From: UBA4285 sp050944355 | GTDB taxonomy: Bacteria; Bacillota; Clostridia; Lachnospirales; Lachnospiraceae | Assembly: GCA_050944355.1 (NCBI GenBank) | Contig: JBMNQX010000008.1 | Span: 20,530-84,529 of the forward strand | DNA length: 64,000 nt | Direction: 5' to 3' | Part shown: in pieces, positions 7,113 through 16,194 of the stretch | Layout of the letters: each line of letters begins with the position of its first letter | Numbering within the stretch: position 1 is the first letter of the stretch | Position numbers and translations under genes: made by a program | The notes under the pieces: model-generated | What the model saw: the letters and a program-made list of their open reading frames with translations, nothing else | The model's database searches: none | Told to the model about the DNA's origin: nothing

Positions 7113-9893
7113 ATGAACAATCAAAAGAACAGAATGACCAACGGATGGGATTATGTCCCGCCAAAGGGGTATAAGCCGGCAGATCCGGAGAAAGCGAAGC
7201 TGGTCATCAAGCTCGGCTGCATGATCACAGACCGCATGACAGCCAAACTCAGTCACAAGATGACCTACGACGATCCGGAATACTGGATGCTCGACGAGGT
7301 CCTGACCAAGGACGAAGTGAAGTTCATGCTGAGCTTCGAAAAGACAAGAGTGAGCTACGATATCCCGGCACTCGCGAAGAGAAACGGCATGACAGAGGAA
7401 CAGACGCAGAAAATGGTCGACCATCTGCTCTGGATCGGCGCGCTCGAGAGCAACCGGGAGACGCCGGACAAGCATATGCAGTATGACGTCCCGATCTTCG
7501 TGCCGGGCATCGCCGAATTTATGATGATGCAGGACAAGCTCGTGGAAGAACACCCGAAGATCGCGACGTTCTTCAACCTGATGACACAGATGCCGCTCGA
7601 AAACGTGACGCCGATGATCCCGCTCGGCGGTTCCGGCGTCGGCATGCACGTCATCCCGGTCGAAAAGGCCATCGAAAACACCAGCGAAGCCGTCAGCGTC
7701 GAGAAACTCTCGCACTGGCTCAGCAAATATGACAAATATTCGATCGGCGTCTGCACCTGCCGCCGCCAGCAGGCGATGCGCCACGAAGGGTCTGGCGACG
7801 TCGAGGGCGAATTCTGCATCGGCGTCGGCGACATGGCGGAATACTGCGTGAACCGCGGAACCGGCCGATACATCAGTTACGACGAGGTCATGGAGGTCCT
7901 CGAGCGCAGCGAGCGGCACGGCTTTGTGCACCAGATCACGAATATCGACGGCGAGAATAAAATCGTCGGCATCTGCAACTGCGCCCCGGGCGTGTGCAAT
8001 GCCCTGCGCACGTCGCAGCTCTACAACACACCGAACCTTTCCCGCAGCGCCTACCGCGCGCACGTCGACCATGACAAATGTGTGGCCTGCGGCAAGTGCG
8101 TGGAAGTCTGCCCGGTCGGCGCCGCGAAGCTCGGCCAGAAACTCTGCACGAAAAACGGACCGATCGAGTATCCTGTCACGGAACTCCCGGACGCAAAGCA
8201 CTGGAGCGCCGACAAGTGGAACATCCACTACCGCGAGGACGCGAAGATCAACTGCTATCCGACCGGCACGTCGCCCTGCAAGACAGCCTGCCCGGCGCAC
8301 ATCGCCGTTCAGGGCTACGTGAAAATGGCTGGCGAAGGAAAATACCGCGAGGCGCTCGAACTGATCAAACAGGACAACCCGTTCCCGGCCGTCTGCGGCG
8401 CGATCTGCAACAGGCGCTGTGAGGACGAGTGCACGCGCGGCACGATCGACCAGCCGGTCGCCATCGACGAAATCAAGAAATTCATCTCGGCGAAAGAACT
8501 CGAGGAAAAGTACCGCTTCATCCCGGTCTGCGAAAAGGAAGACGGCGGCATGTGGGGCCCGGATTACCGCATGGCCATCATCGGCGGCGGCCCGGCCGGC
8601 CTTTCCTGCGCATACTACCTGAGAACCCGCGGATACGATGTGACGGTCTTTGAAAAAGAATCCCGGATGGGCGGCATGATGACAAATGGAATCCCGAATT
8701 TCCGCCTCGAAAAAGACATCGTCGACGCGGAAATCAGCATCCTGCAGGACATGGGAATCGAGTTCAAAACCGGCGTCGAGGTCGGCAGGGACGTCACGAT
8801 CCAGCAGCTGCGCGATCAGGGCTACAAGGCATTTTACATCGCGATTGGCCTTCAGGGTGGCCGCACGGCCGGCGTTCCGGGCGAATTCGCCGACGGAATC
8901 GTCTCCGGAATCGATTTTCTGAAAGACGTGAACCAGGACAAGACACAGCCGCTTGCCGGCGACGTCGTGGTCATCGGCGGCGGAAACGTGGCTGTCGATG
9001 TGGCCCGCACGGCGGAGCGCCTGACGGACGGCAAAGTCACGATGATCTGCCTGGAAGGCACAAACGAGATGCCGGCTGCGGACGATGAAGTGGCCGAGGC
9101 AAAGGATGAGGGCATAGAAGTGATGAACGGCTGGGGCCCGAAGGAATTCCTCTCCGAGAACGGCCATGTCACCGGCGTCATCTTCAAGCGCTGCACGCAG
9201 GTCAAGAACGCGGATGGCCGCTTCGATCCGAAATACAACGAAAACGACACGATCACCGTGAAATGCGACAACGTGCTCGAGGCCATCGGGCAGTCCGCCC
9301 AGTGGGGCGATCTGCTCAAGGACACCAAGTGCACACTGCGCCGCGGCGGCACCATCGAAGTCGATCCGCTCACGTTCCAGACCAGCGAGCCGGACATTTT
9401 CGCCGGCGGCGATATCCAGCACGGCGCAAGATTTGCCATCGATGCGATCGCGGAGGGCAAGAAGGCCTGCGAGTCGATGCACCGTTTTGTGCACAAGGGC
9501 CAGTCGCTCACGATCGGCCGCGACAGGCGTGAGTTCAATGCGCTGGACAAGGACAACATCATCGTCGAGGGATACGACAACGCGAAGCGCCAGGTTCCCG
9601 GCCACAGAGAGATGGCAAATGGCAAAAAGTCGTTTGAGGATCTGAGACTGCCGCTCACGGAAGAGCAGGTGAAGAAGGAGGCCGGCCGCTGCCTCAGCTG
9701 CGGTGCGACGACGGTCGACATCAACCGCTGCATCGGATGCGGCCTGTGCACGACGCGCTGCGAGTTCGACGCGATTCATCTGACGCGCGATCTCCCGGAT
9801 GCGTCGAACATGTGCCGCGCGGAGGACAAGATGAAATATGTCCTGCCGTACGAGGCGAAGCGCGCCGCGAAGATTCTGTTCCGCAAAGGATAA
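7113..9893 (+). CDS. Large Fe-S/FAD NAD(P)-dependent oxidoreductase (GltD-like fusion)
   Basis: This 926-residue cytoplasmic redox protein has several modules. Residues ~1-315 form a cysteine-containing N-terminal domain (VCTCRR, GICNCAPGVC). A ferredoxin motif CVACGKCVEVCP lies near 323. A DPYD/GltD-type Fe-S domain (PCKTACPAH, CGAICNRRCEDEC) spans about 388-440. The FAD Rossmann motif IIGGGPAGLSCAYYL is near 488, and the NAD(P) motif VVIGGGNVAVDVAR near 617. A second ferredoxin motif CIGCGLCTTRCEFDAIH ends the protein. ATG at 7113 is chosen over GTG at 7107 because GGAGGGG has proper spacing to it. It sits between hypB and hypA, 5 bp from the latter. The electron partner and substrate are unknown. 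Confidence 0.85.
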   Translation: MNNQKNRMTNGWDYVPPKGYKPADPEKAKLVIKLGCMITDRMTAKLSHKMTYDDPEYWMLDEVLTKDEVKFMLSFEKTRVSYDIPALAKRNGMTEEQTQKMVDHLLWIGALESNRETPDKHMQYDVPIFVPGIAEFMMMQDKLVEEHPKIATFFNLMTQMPLENVTPMIPLGGSGVGMHVIPVEKAIENTSEAVSVEKLSHWLSKYDKYSIGVCTCRRQQAMRHEGSGDVEGEFCIGVGDMAEYCVNRGTGRYISYDEVMEVLERSERHGFVHQITNIDGENKIVGICNCAPGVCNALRTSQLYNTPNLSRSAYRAHVDHDKCVACGKCVEVCPVGAAKLGQKLCTKNGPIEYPVTELPDAKHWSADKWNIHYREDAKINCYPTGTSPCKTACPAHIAVQGYVKMAGEGKYREALELIKQDNPFPAVCGAICNRRCEDECTRGTIDQPVAIDEIKKFISAKELEEKYRFIPVCEKEDGGMWGPDYRMAIIGGGPAGLSCAYYLRTRGYDVTVFEKESRMGGMMTNGIPNFRLEKDIVDAEISILQDMGIEFKTGVEVGRDVTIQQLRDQGYKAFYIAIGLQGGRTAGVPGEFADGIVSGIDFLKDVNQDKTQPLAGDVVVIGGGNVAVDVARTAERLTDGKVTMICLEGTNEMPAADDEVAEAKDEGIEVMNGWGPKEFLSENGHVTGVIFKRCTQVKNADGRFDPKYNENDTITVKCDNVLEAIGQSAQWGDLLKDTKCTLRRGGTIEVDPLTFQTSEPDIFAGGDIQHGARFAIDAIAEGKKACESMHRFVHKGQSLTIGRDRREFNALDKDNIIVEGYDNAKRQVPGHREMANGKKSFEDLRLPLTEEQVKKEAGRCLSCGATTVDINRCIGCGLCTTRCEFDAIHLTRDLPDASNMCRAEDKMKYVLPYEAKRAAKILFRKG

Positions 9894-9898
9894 ATGCG

Positions 9899-10294
9899 AT
9901 GCATGAGATGGGAATTGTGCTGCATCTGGCGAAGACGCTGGAGCAGACGGCAAAAGAACAGAACATCATCAAAATCGCCCACGTGACGCTCGAAGTCGGC
10001 GAGGTCTCCGGCATCATCACGGACTACTTTTCTGACTGTTGGGACTACTTCAAGGGCCGCAGCGAGCTTCTGAAGGACTCGACGCTTGACGTCGTCACGA
10101 CGCCGGCCGTCACGTGGTGTGACAACTGCAAGAAGACGTACCCGACGGTCAAGTACGGGCGCACCTGCCCCTACTGCGGCAGCGGCGAGACCTGGCTGCT
10201 GTACGGCAACCAGTGCGTGATCCGCGACATCACCGCCGAGACCGCCGACGGCAGCGAAGGCGAGACAGAGGCCGAGACCGAAGACCTGCTGTAG
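9899..10294 (+). CDS. hypA: Hydrogenase maturation nickel metallochaperone HypA
   Basis: This 131-residue protein starts MHEMGIV, giving the conserved nickel-ligand His2. The zinc ribbon is formed by CDNC and CPYC (about residues 78-99). HypA binds nickel and works with HypB during metal insertion. It begins 5 bp after the oxidoreductase stop, so it is in the same operon. The acidic tail (ETADGSEGETEAETEDLL) makes it longer than the usual ~113-120 residues. No HypC, D, E or F gene is visible here. Confidence 0.92.
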   Translation: MHEMGIVLHLAKTLEQTAKEQNIIKIAHVTLEVGEVSGIITDYFSDCWDYFKGRSELLKDSTLDVVTTPAVTWCDNCKKTYPTVKYGRTCPYCGSGETWLLYGNQCVIRDITAETADGSEGETEAETEDLL

Positions 10295-10333
10295 CGCCGC
10301 CTTTAGTGCAGCCGGACAAGAACAAAGGGACAC

Positions 10334-10361
10334 AGGGGCCGCCGCGAGGCGGCCCCTTTTA
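10334..10361 (+). terminator. Rho-independent terminator of the hyp cluster
   Basis: A 9-bp stem GGGGCCGCC/GGCGGCCCC with a GCGA loop is followed by TTTT. It lies 40 bp after hypA. Confidence 0.88.
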
Positions 10362-10410
10362 TATTAACTGCCCGGACGGCGGCGCGGTTTCCCCGGCTCC
10401 CGGCCTGTGG

Positions 10411-10860
10411 CATCAGCAAAATAGCAAGTTCATGCCATCATTTGCTGACATGCCAGATTTTCTGTCGGCGAGCTCAGCAATATTTGGCCAGACAGGGATA
10501 ATTGCTGATTTTATTGGCAAGTTAGTTTTAACAAACTCAGCAATAGCGGCGCTGCCGATTCATTCCGCTGACAGCCATGCAATTTTCAAGGTCTTTTCGT
10601 CAATAAAATTGAAATACACCGACGCTTTTGCTGACATTCTAAATTCCCAAATTGGAAAATCAGCAAATCAGAAAGTTGATGTCATTATTGCTGACAGCAT
10701 CCAATTTTCTGCCGGCCCGATCAGCAATAGAGCAAGTTGATGTCATTTTTGCTGACGGCCAAAATTTTCTGCCGGCCCGATCAGCAATAGAGCAAGTTGG
10801 CGCCATTTTTGCTGACGGCCACAAATTTTCTGCCGGCCCGATCAGCAAATCAGCAAATTC
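10411..10860 (+). repeat. Repeat family 2, copy A: eight ~60-63 bp units with TCAGCAA/TTGCTGA cores
   Basis: TCAGCAA or a one-base variant occurs at 10412, 10474, 10537, 10600 (degenerate), 10660, 10721, 10781 and 10842, spacing 60-63 bp. TTGCTGA lies between successive copies, so cores alternate in orientation. The last three units (10681-10860) are nearly identical 60-bp tandem repeats containing TTCTGCCGGCCCGATCAGCA. The first ~260 bp match copy B (16270-16616) in inverse orientation at roughly four fifths identity by eye. No convincing gene is present. Confidence 0.85.
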
Positions 10861-11039
10861 AAGCTGAGTTTATTAGTGCCCGGGCTTTACGGCCCGCGGC
10901 ATCAGCTTGCCATTTCTCTGCCATAGCCCCTGCCTATAACCCTGCATATTTTTTTGCGTATTTTCAATCTATCTTTTCCTGTAGTATAGTGAGCTATATA
11001 GACTCAGCCGGCGCGCACCGGCAGAAAGGAGGCTCTCTC
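10861..11039 (+). promoter_or_regulatory. Leader region of the methionine operon
   Basis: A short GC hairpin (CCCGGGCTTTACGGCCCG near 10880) follows the repeat array. A possible -10 TATAGT lies at 10985 with a weak TTTTCA about 18 bp upstream. AAAGGAGG precedes the first gene. I see neither a cobalamin riboswitch nor a SAM riboswitch here. Confidence 0.35.
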
Positions 11040-11756
11040 ATGGCAAATGTCACGCTTCCCCGGCGGTGGGAAGAGACGGGCGTCGCGTCCGTGCGGCTCA
11101 CGATGGCCGACCGGGGCGAGATCCTGAGATATCTCGGCTACAGCGGACAGAAGATCGACGAGATTACGGAACAGCGCCTGAATGACGGGATTGCGCGCCT
11201 GAACAAGGCCGCCGCTCCGAAACTCATTGCGAGCCTCTATTCCTGCGATGAGAGTGGGAGCTGGCCGGACGCGCTCACATTTCTCACGGGAAAAGACATA
11301 CGGGAACACCTGAAAGGATGCCGAGAGATTCTGCTGATGGGCGCGACGATCGGGGCGGGCGTCGACCGGGCGCTTCACGTCGAAGAGGTGCGGGACGCGG
11401 CCGGCGCACTGATCATGGATGCGGCCGGAAGCGCCTTGATTGAGGCGGTGTGCGACAGCTTTGAGGCTCTGATGCGCGGCCGGGCTCAGAAAGCGGGCAG
11501 ATATCTGACCACGCGCTTTTCGCCGGGGTACGGCGATCTGCCGCTCGCGGTGCAGAACCGGTTCGCGGATCTCATCGAGGCGAGAAGGATCGGGCTTGCC
11601 GTGACGCCGGAGCACATCATGGTTCCGAGAAAATCGGTCACGGCCATCATCGGAATCTCGGATCATCCGCTGCACCGGAGATCAAGATCCTGCGACAGCT
11701 GTAACATGCGTGAGAGCTGCCGGTTCAGAAAAGCAGGAGTTGTCTGCGGAGAATAA
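11040..11756 (+). CDS. Vitamin B12-dependent methionine synthase activation domain protein
   Basis: This 238-residue protein corresponds to the C-terminal reactivation module of E. coli MetH, encoded separately. That module reductively remethylates inactive cob(II)alamin with SAM. The family-type segment RFSPGYGDLPLAVQ (about residues 160-175) is the SAM-binding signature RxSPGYGD. The C-terminus has Cys residues in CDSCNMRESCRF, typical of the stand-alone form. The ATG at 11040 has AAAGGAGG upstream. It lies 11 bp before a MetH that lacks this domain, so the two should work as a pair. Confidence 0.9.
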   Translation: MANVTLPRRWEETGVASVRLTMADRGEILRYLGYSGQKIDEITEQRLNDGIARLNKAAAPKLIASLYSCDESGSWPDALTFLTGKDIREHLKGCREILLMGATIGAGVDRALHVEEVRDAAGALIMDAAGSALIEAVCDSFEALMRGRAQKAGRYLTTRFSPGYGDLPLAVQNRFADLIEARRIGLAVTPEHIMVPRKSVTAIIGISDHPLHRRSRSCDSCNMRESCRFRKAGVVCGE

Positions 11757-11767
11757 GGAGAAGAGAC

Positions 11768-14236
11768 GTGTCAGAAAAGATCATCATTCTTGACGGCGGC
11801 ATGGGAACAATGCTTCAGGCGGCGGGCATGCAGCCGGGCGAGCACCCGGAGGTGTACGGATACCACAATCCGCAGATTGTGGCCGGGATTCACGCGCGCT
11901 ACATTGACGCCGGGTCGAGCATCATTTATTCCAACACGTTCGGGGCAAATCCCAGAAAGCTTGCGGGACAGGAAATCGACACGAAAACTGCAGTCCTCTC
12001 GGCCGTCAGAACGGCCAGGGAAGCGGCAGAGGCCGGCGAAAAAAGGTTCGGGCGCAAAATCAGCGTGGCACTGGACGTCGGCCCGATCGGAGAACTGCTG
12101 GAACCGCTCGGAACGGTTACGTTTGACGAGGCATACGCCGCCTATAAAGAGCAGATGCTGGCCGGTCAGGAAGCCGGCGCAGATCTTGTCGTGATCGAGA
12201 CGTTTACCGATCTCCTCGACGCGAAAGCCGCCGTGCTGGCAGCGAAAGAGAACACAAATCTTCCGGTCTGGATCACCATGACATTTGAGGAGTCCGGACG
12301 CACCTTCACCGGAACGAAGCTCGGTGCGTTCGGCATGACAATGGAAGGTCTCGGAGTCGACGCTGTCGGCATCAACTGTTCGCTCGGCCCGCAGGAGATC
12401 CTGCCGCTCGCGAAGGAACTTTGCGAGTGGACGAATCTCCCGATCATCGTAAAGCCGAACGCCGGCCTCCCGGACCCGGAGACCGGGCGGTATCCGCTTG
12501 ACGCCGTTTCGTTTGCGCAGGAGATGCGCGCCTATGAGACTTTGCCGCTCATCGCCATGGGCGGGTGCTGCGGCAGCGACCCGGAGTATATTAAAAACAT
12601 TTGCCATGAGCTGGACGCGGACGGCATTCAGAGGGTCGCGTTCGGCGAGAATCCGGTGTCTGAGATCAACAGGGGCAGGAAGAAAGCACGCCGCGGTGTC
12701 TGCTCGGCGACAAATGTCTGTGAGTTCGGCGGCGTGCGGGTCATCGGCGAGAGGGTCAACCCGACCGGCAAAAAGAAGTTTCAGAGAGCGCTTCTGGACC
12801 ACGACATGGATTACATCTGCCAGGTCGCGCTGGATGAGGAAGAGGCCGGGGCGGACATCCTGGACGTGAATGTCGGCGTCCCGGGCGGCGACGAAAAGGC
12901 GCTCATGGTGGAGGTGGTGAAGGCACTGCAGGGCGTGGTGTCTCTGCCGCTTCAGATCGATTCCGGGGACGCGCAGGTCGTCGAGGCGGCGCTGCGGGTG
13001 TATGCGGGCCGGCCGCTCGTGAACTCTGTCACGGCCGATGACGCGAGGCTCGACGCGTTTCTGCCGGTGCTGAAAAAATACGGCGCCGCGACGGTCGGGC
13101 TCTGCCTGAATGAGAACGGAATTCCGCAGACGGCGGAAGAACGTTTTGAAAACGCGAAGTATATCGAGAAGCGGGTGACGGAAGCCGGAATTCCGAAAGA
13201 TGACATCCTGATCGACTGTCTGACGCTCACGGTCTCGGCCCAGCAGGAGCAGGCGCAGGAGACGCTCGCGGCGATGCGCCGGGTTCACGACGAGCTCGGT
13301 CTGCATTTATGCCTCGGCGTCAGCAACATTTCGTTCGGACTCCCCGCGAGGCGCTATATCAACGTGAATTTCCTGATTCAGGCCCTGACCTGCGGACTTG
13401 ACTTCCCGATCATCAACCCGAACATTCTGCCTCTGATGGACGCCGTCGCGTCGTACAAGGTTCTGTCCGGCGAGGACGTGAACTGCGAGAACTATATCAG
13501 GCGGTTTGCGGATAGAAAAGAACTGCCGGCAGCGGGCGGCGGAGCCGCACAGCCGAAGGCAGGGACGGCCAAAGTGCCTGGCGCGTCTTCGGGCAGCGGC
13601 GCGGAAAACGGAGAACTCACGGTAGAGGACGCGGTTGTGAAGGGCCTCAAGACGGAGACCAGACGGCTTGCCGAAGAGCTTCTCGCGTCGCATTCGGAAG
13701 AGGAAGTCATCAACGGATACCTGATACCAGCGCTCGACACAGTGGGCGATCTCTACGAAAAGAAAGTGATCTTTCTGCCGCAGCTCATCAGCTCGGCCAA
13801 CGCGGCGACGGCCGCATTTGACATGATCAGAGACCGCATTCAGGCAAAAGGCACTGGAAGCGCGGACAGCGGGACGATTGTCATCTGCACGGTGAAAGGC
13901 GACATTCACGACATCGGCAAGAACATCGTCAAGGTCATCCTCGAGAATTACGGGTTCCGCATGATCGATCTGGGGCGCGACGTGCCGAAAGAAAGAGTCG
14001 TGCAGGCCGTGAAAGAGAGCGGCGCCGGCCTCGTCGGCCTCTCGGCGCTGATGACGACCACACTGCCGGCGATGGAAGAGACAATCCGGGCGGTGCACGA
14101 GCAGTGTCCGGGCGTGCCGGTGTTCGTGGGCGGCGCGGTGCTCACCCCTGAATACGCAAAAAAAATGGGGGCTGACTTCTACACGGCCGACGCCAGAGAG
14201 TCCGTCGAAGCCGCAAAACAAGTTTTCAGAAAGTGA
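11768..14236 (+). CDS. metH: Cobalamin-dependent methionine synthase lacking the activation domain
   Basis: This 822-residue enzyme transfers a methyl group from methyl-tetrahydrofolate through cobalamin to homocysteine. Domains in order are homocysteine methyltransferase (~1-300, zinc ligands Cys204, Cys267, Cys268), pterin-binding (~315-570), a Gly/Ala/Ser-rich linker (~583-615), the B12 cap, and the B12-binding domain with the DIHDIGKN motif, His714 being the lower cobalt ligand. It stops after the B12 domain. The reactivation domain is the preceding gene. The start codon is GTG. Its stop overlaps an upstream GTG of the next gene. Confidence 0.94.
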   Translation: MSEKIIILDGGMGTMLQAAGMQPGEHPEVYGYHNPQIVAGIHARYIDAGSSIIYSNTFGANPRKLAGQEIDTKTAVLSAVRTAREAAEAGEKRFGRKISVALDVGPIGELLEPLGTVTFDEAYAAYKEQMLAGQEAGADLVVIETFTDLLDAKAAVLAAKENTNLPVWITMTFEESGRTFTGTKLGAFGMTMEGLGVDAVGINCSLGPQEILPLAKELCEWTNLPIIVKPNAGLPDPETGRYPLDAVSFAQEMRAYETLPLIAMGGCCGSDPEYIKNICHELDADGIQRVAFGENPVSEINRGRKKARRGVCSATNVCEFGGVRVIGERVNPTGKKKFQRALLDHDMDYICQVALDEEEAGADILDVNVGVPGGDEKALMVEVVKALQGVVSLPLQIDSGDAQVVEAALRVYAGRPLVNSVTADDARLDAFLPVLKKYGAATVGLCLNENGIPQTAEERFENAKYIEKRVTEAGIPKDDILIDCLTLTVSAQQEQAQETLAAMRRVHDELGLHLCLGVSNISFGLPARRYINVNFLIQALTCGLDFPIINPNILPLMDAVASYKVLSGEDVNCENYIRRFADRKELPAAGGGAAQPKAGTAKVPGASSGSGAENGELTVEDAVVKGLKTETRRLAEELLASHSEEEVINGYLIPALDTVGDLYEKKVIFLPQLISSANAATAAFDMIRDRIQAKGTGSADSGTIVICTVKGDIHDIGKNIVKVILENYGFRMIDLGRDVPKERVVQAVKESGAGLVGLSALMTTTLPAMEETIRAVHEQCPGVPVFVGGAVLTPEYAKKMGADFYTADARESVEAAKQVFRK

Positions 14237-14247
14237 GAGAGCAGACC

Positions 14248-16194
14248 ATGACAAATGTACGAGATTACCTTTCTCACAACAGGCTCCTGTTTGACGGCGC
14301 CTTCGGGACGTATTTCAGCCAGATCACGCGCGTGCAGACGCAGACGCCGGAACTTGCCTGTCTCACGCAGCCGGAGCTCGTCGCGCGCATTCACCGGGAA
14401 TATATTCAGGCGGGCGCCTACGCCATCAAGACCAATACCTTTGCGGCATACCCGGAATTCCTGGGCGGAAAAGAAAAACAGGAACAGGTGATCCGCGCGG
14501 CCGTCCGGATTGCGCGGGAAGCCGCCTCTGCCGGGCGTGCTGCCGGCGGGGCCGGCACACCGGGCTCAGCAGAAAAAAATTCAGGTGCGCAAGAAGCAAC
14601 GGAAAAAGCTTCAAATGTGCCGGAAGCAGCAGAGGAAATTTCAGGCGCGCCGGGGGGCGCGGAGAACAGCAAGCCGATTTTTATCTTCGCGGATCTCGGC
14701 CCCGCGCCGGGCGAGACGGACACTCAGAAAACAGAAGAATATGTCAGGGCGGCTGAAATTTTCCTCTCGGAAGGCATAACGAATTTCGTGTTTGAGACAC
14801 AGGCAGAGGAAAACGGGCTGCTGCCCGCCATCCGTGCCATCCGGGAGAGGTGCGCCGACGCATTTGTCATGGTGTCGTTCGGCGTCATGCCGGACGGGTA
14901 TTCGCCGAAGGGCGCGTACTTCGCGGAGATGATCCGGGACATGTACAAGTCGGGGCTCGTCGATGTGACGGGGCTGAACTGTGTGTCAAATCCGGGTCAG
15001 ATACGGCGTCTCATTGAAAAGCTGCCGCCGGCGCTGCTTTCCCGCGTGTGCGCGATGCCAAACGCCGGGTATCCTGCGGTGCGCGGATTTCGGATGTATT
15101 TTGACGGGAACGCGCCGTACTTTGCGCAGGAAACGGCGAAAATCGCGGACCTTGGCGTCCGGGTTCTCGGCGGCTGCTGCGGCACGACGCCGTCCTATAT
15201 CCGCGCGCTCAGGCACTGCCTCGAAGGAAAGCCTGAGCCTCCGTATGCGGACTTTTCGGCGAGAAACCCGCTGGAGCTGTTTGAAGACAAGGAAAACGGC
15301 CGGCGCGCCATTTCCGCCAACCGGATCTGGAACAAGCTTTCGGCGGGGCAGAAGATTATCGCGGTCGAGCTCGATTCTCCCCGCGGCTCGGACCTGACGC
15401 AGTTCATGGAGGAGGCCGGACGCCTGCAGGCGGCGGGAACGGACACGATTACCATCGCGGACTGCCCGGTCGCGCAGGCCCGGCTCGACGCGTCGCTGCT
15501 GGCGTGCGAAGTCAAGCAGAAACTGGATCTCGACGTGATCCCGCACATGAACTGCCGCGACCGCAACATCAATGCGTCCAAGGCGTTGCTGCTCGGCGAT
15601 TACGCCTGCGGCATCCGGAATGTCCTGATCATCACCGGTGACCCGATTCCGTCGGCCGCGCGCGATGAGGTGAAGTCGGTCTATCAGTTCAACTCCAGGC
15701 AGATGATTTCCTATGTCCGATCGCTTAACGCTCAGGATTTCAGCGGCGATCCGTTTCTGATTTTTGCGGCTCTGAACGTCAATGCCGTGAACTTTGACAT
15801 CGAGCTGAAGCGTGCTCGTGAAAAGATGGCAAATGGCGCTGACGGCTTCCTGACACAGCCGGTTCTGACCGAGAATGCCCTTGAAAATCTCAGGCGGGCG
15901 CGGGAAGAGCTGAAAGGCGCCTGGCTTTTCGGCGGCCTGATTCCTGTGATCAGCGAGAAAAACGGCCGCTTCATGAATGAACAGATCAACGGAATCGACG
16001 TGCCGGAAGACATGATCGCGGCATATCACGGCGCGGACCGGGAACAGGGCGAGGCGCTCGGCCGGCGCTTCACGGACGAACTCTGCCGGAAAATCCTGCC
16101 GCTTGTCGACGGCATCTACCTGATGACCCCGTTCCACCGGATCGGACTCATGGAAAAGATAATCAGAGACGTAAGAGAGCAGATGAATTCCTGA
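14248..16194 (+). CDS. Bifunctional homocysteine S-methyltransferase / methylenetetrahydrofolate reductase
   Basis: This 648-residue fusion joins an N-terminal homocysteine methyltransferase domain (~1-330, zinc motifs GLNCVS and GGCCGT) to a C-terminal MetF-type reductase (~350-645, with DSPRG, RDRNINASKALLLGDYA and ITGDP motifs). The reductase makes methyl-tetrahydrofolate for MetH. The N-terminal domain would be a second methyl acceptor site. An insertion rich in Ala, Gly, Glu and Ser (about residues 92-137) interrupts the first domain and looks like drifted low-complexity sequence. ATG at 14248 is preferred. GTG at 14233 overlaps the metH stop. The similar YitJ-type fusion is known in Bacillus. 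Confidence 0.9.
   Translation: MTNVRDYLSHNRLLFDGAFGTYFSQITRVQTQTPELACLTQPELVARIHREYIQAGAYAIKTNTFAAYPEFLGGKEKQEQVIRAAVRIAREAASAGRAAGGAGTPGSAEKNSGAQEATEKASNVPEAAEEISGAPGGAENSKPIFIFADLGPAPGETDTQKTEEYVRAAEIFLSEGITNFVFETQAEENGLLPAIRAIRERCADAFVMVSFGVMPDGYSPKGAYFAEMIRDMYKSGLVDVTGLNCVSNPGQIRRLIEKLPPALLSRVCAMPNAGYPAVRGFRMYFDGNAPYFAQETAKIADLGVRVLGGCCGTTPSYIRALRHCLEGKPEPPYADFSARNPLELFEDKENGRRAISANRIWNKLSAGQKIIAVELDSPRGSDLTQFMEEAGRLQAAGTDTITIADCPVAQARLDASLLACEVKQKLDLDVIPHMNCRDRNINASKALLLGDYACGIRNVLIITGDPIPSAARDEVKSVYQFNSRQMISYVRSLNAQDFSGDPFLIFAALNVNAVNFDIELKRAREKMANGADGFLTQPVLTENALENLRRAREELKGAWLFGGLIPVISEKNGRFMNEQINGIDVPEDMIAAYHGADREQGEALGRRFTDELCRKILPLVDGIYLMTPFHRIGLMEKIIRDVREQMNS

Noticed and set aside
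6843..9953. Very long open frame on the minus strand
   Set aside because: It is the antisense shadow of the GC-rich oxidoreductase gene, without a binding site or recognisable domains. The plus-strand product has clear motifs over its whole length.
10411..10860. CRISPR array or small protein genes in the family 2 repeats
   Set aside because: The 'spacers' are themselves repeated. Open frames across the array lack binding sites and simply reflect the 60-bp (divisible by three) period.
10861..11039. Cobalamin or SAM riboswitch before the methionine operon
   Set aside because: This would be expected for a B12-dependent pathway, but I find neither the B12-box nor the S-box consensus strings.
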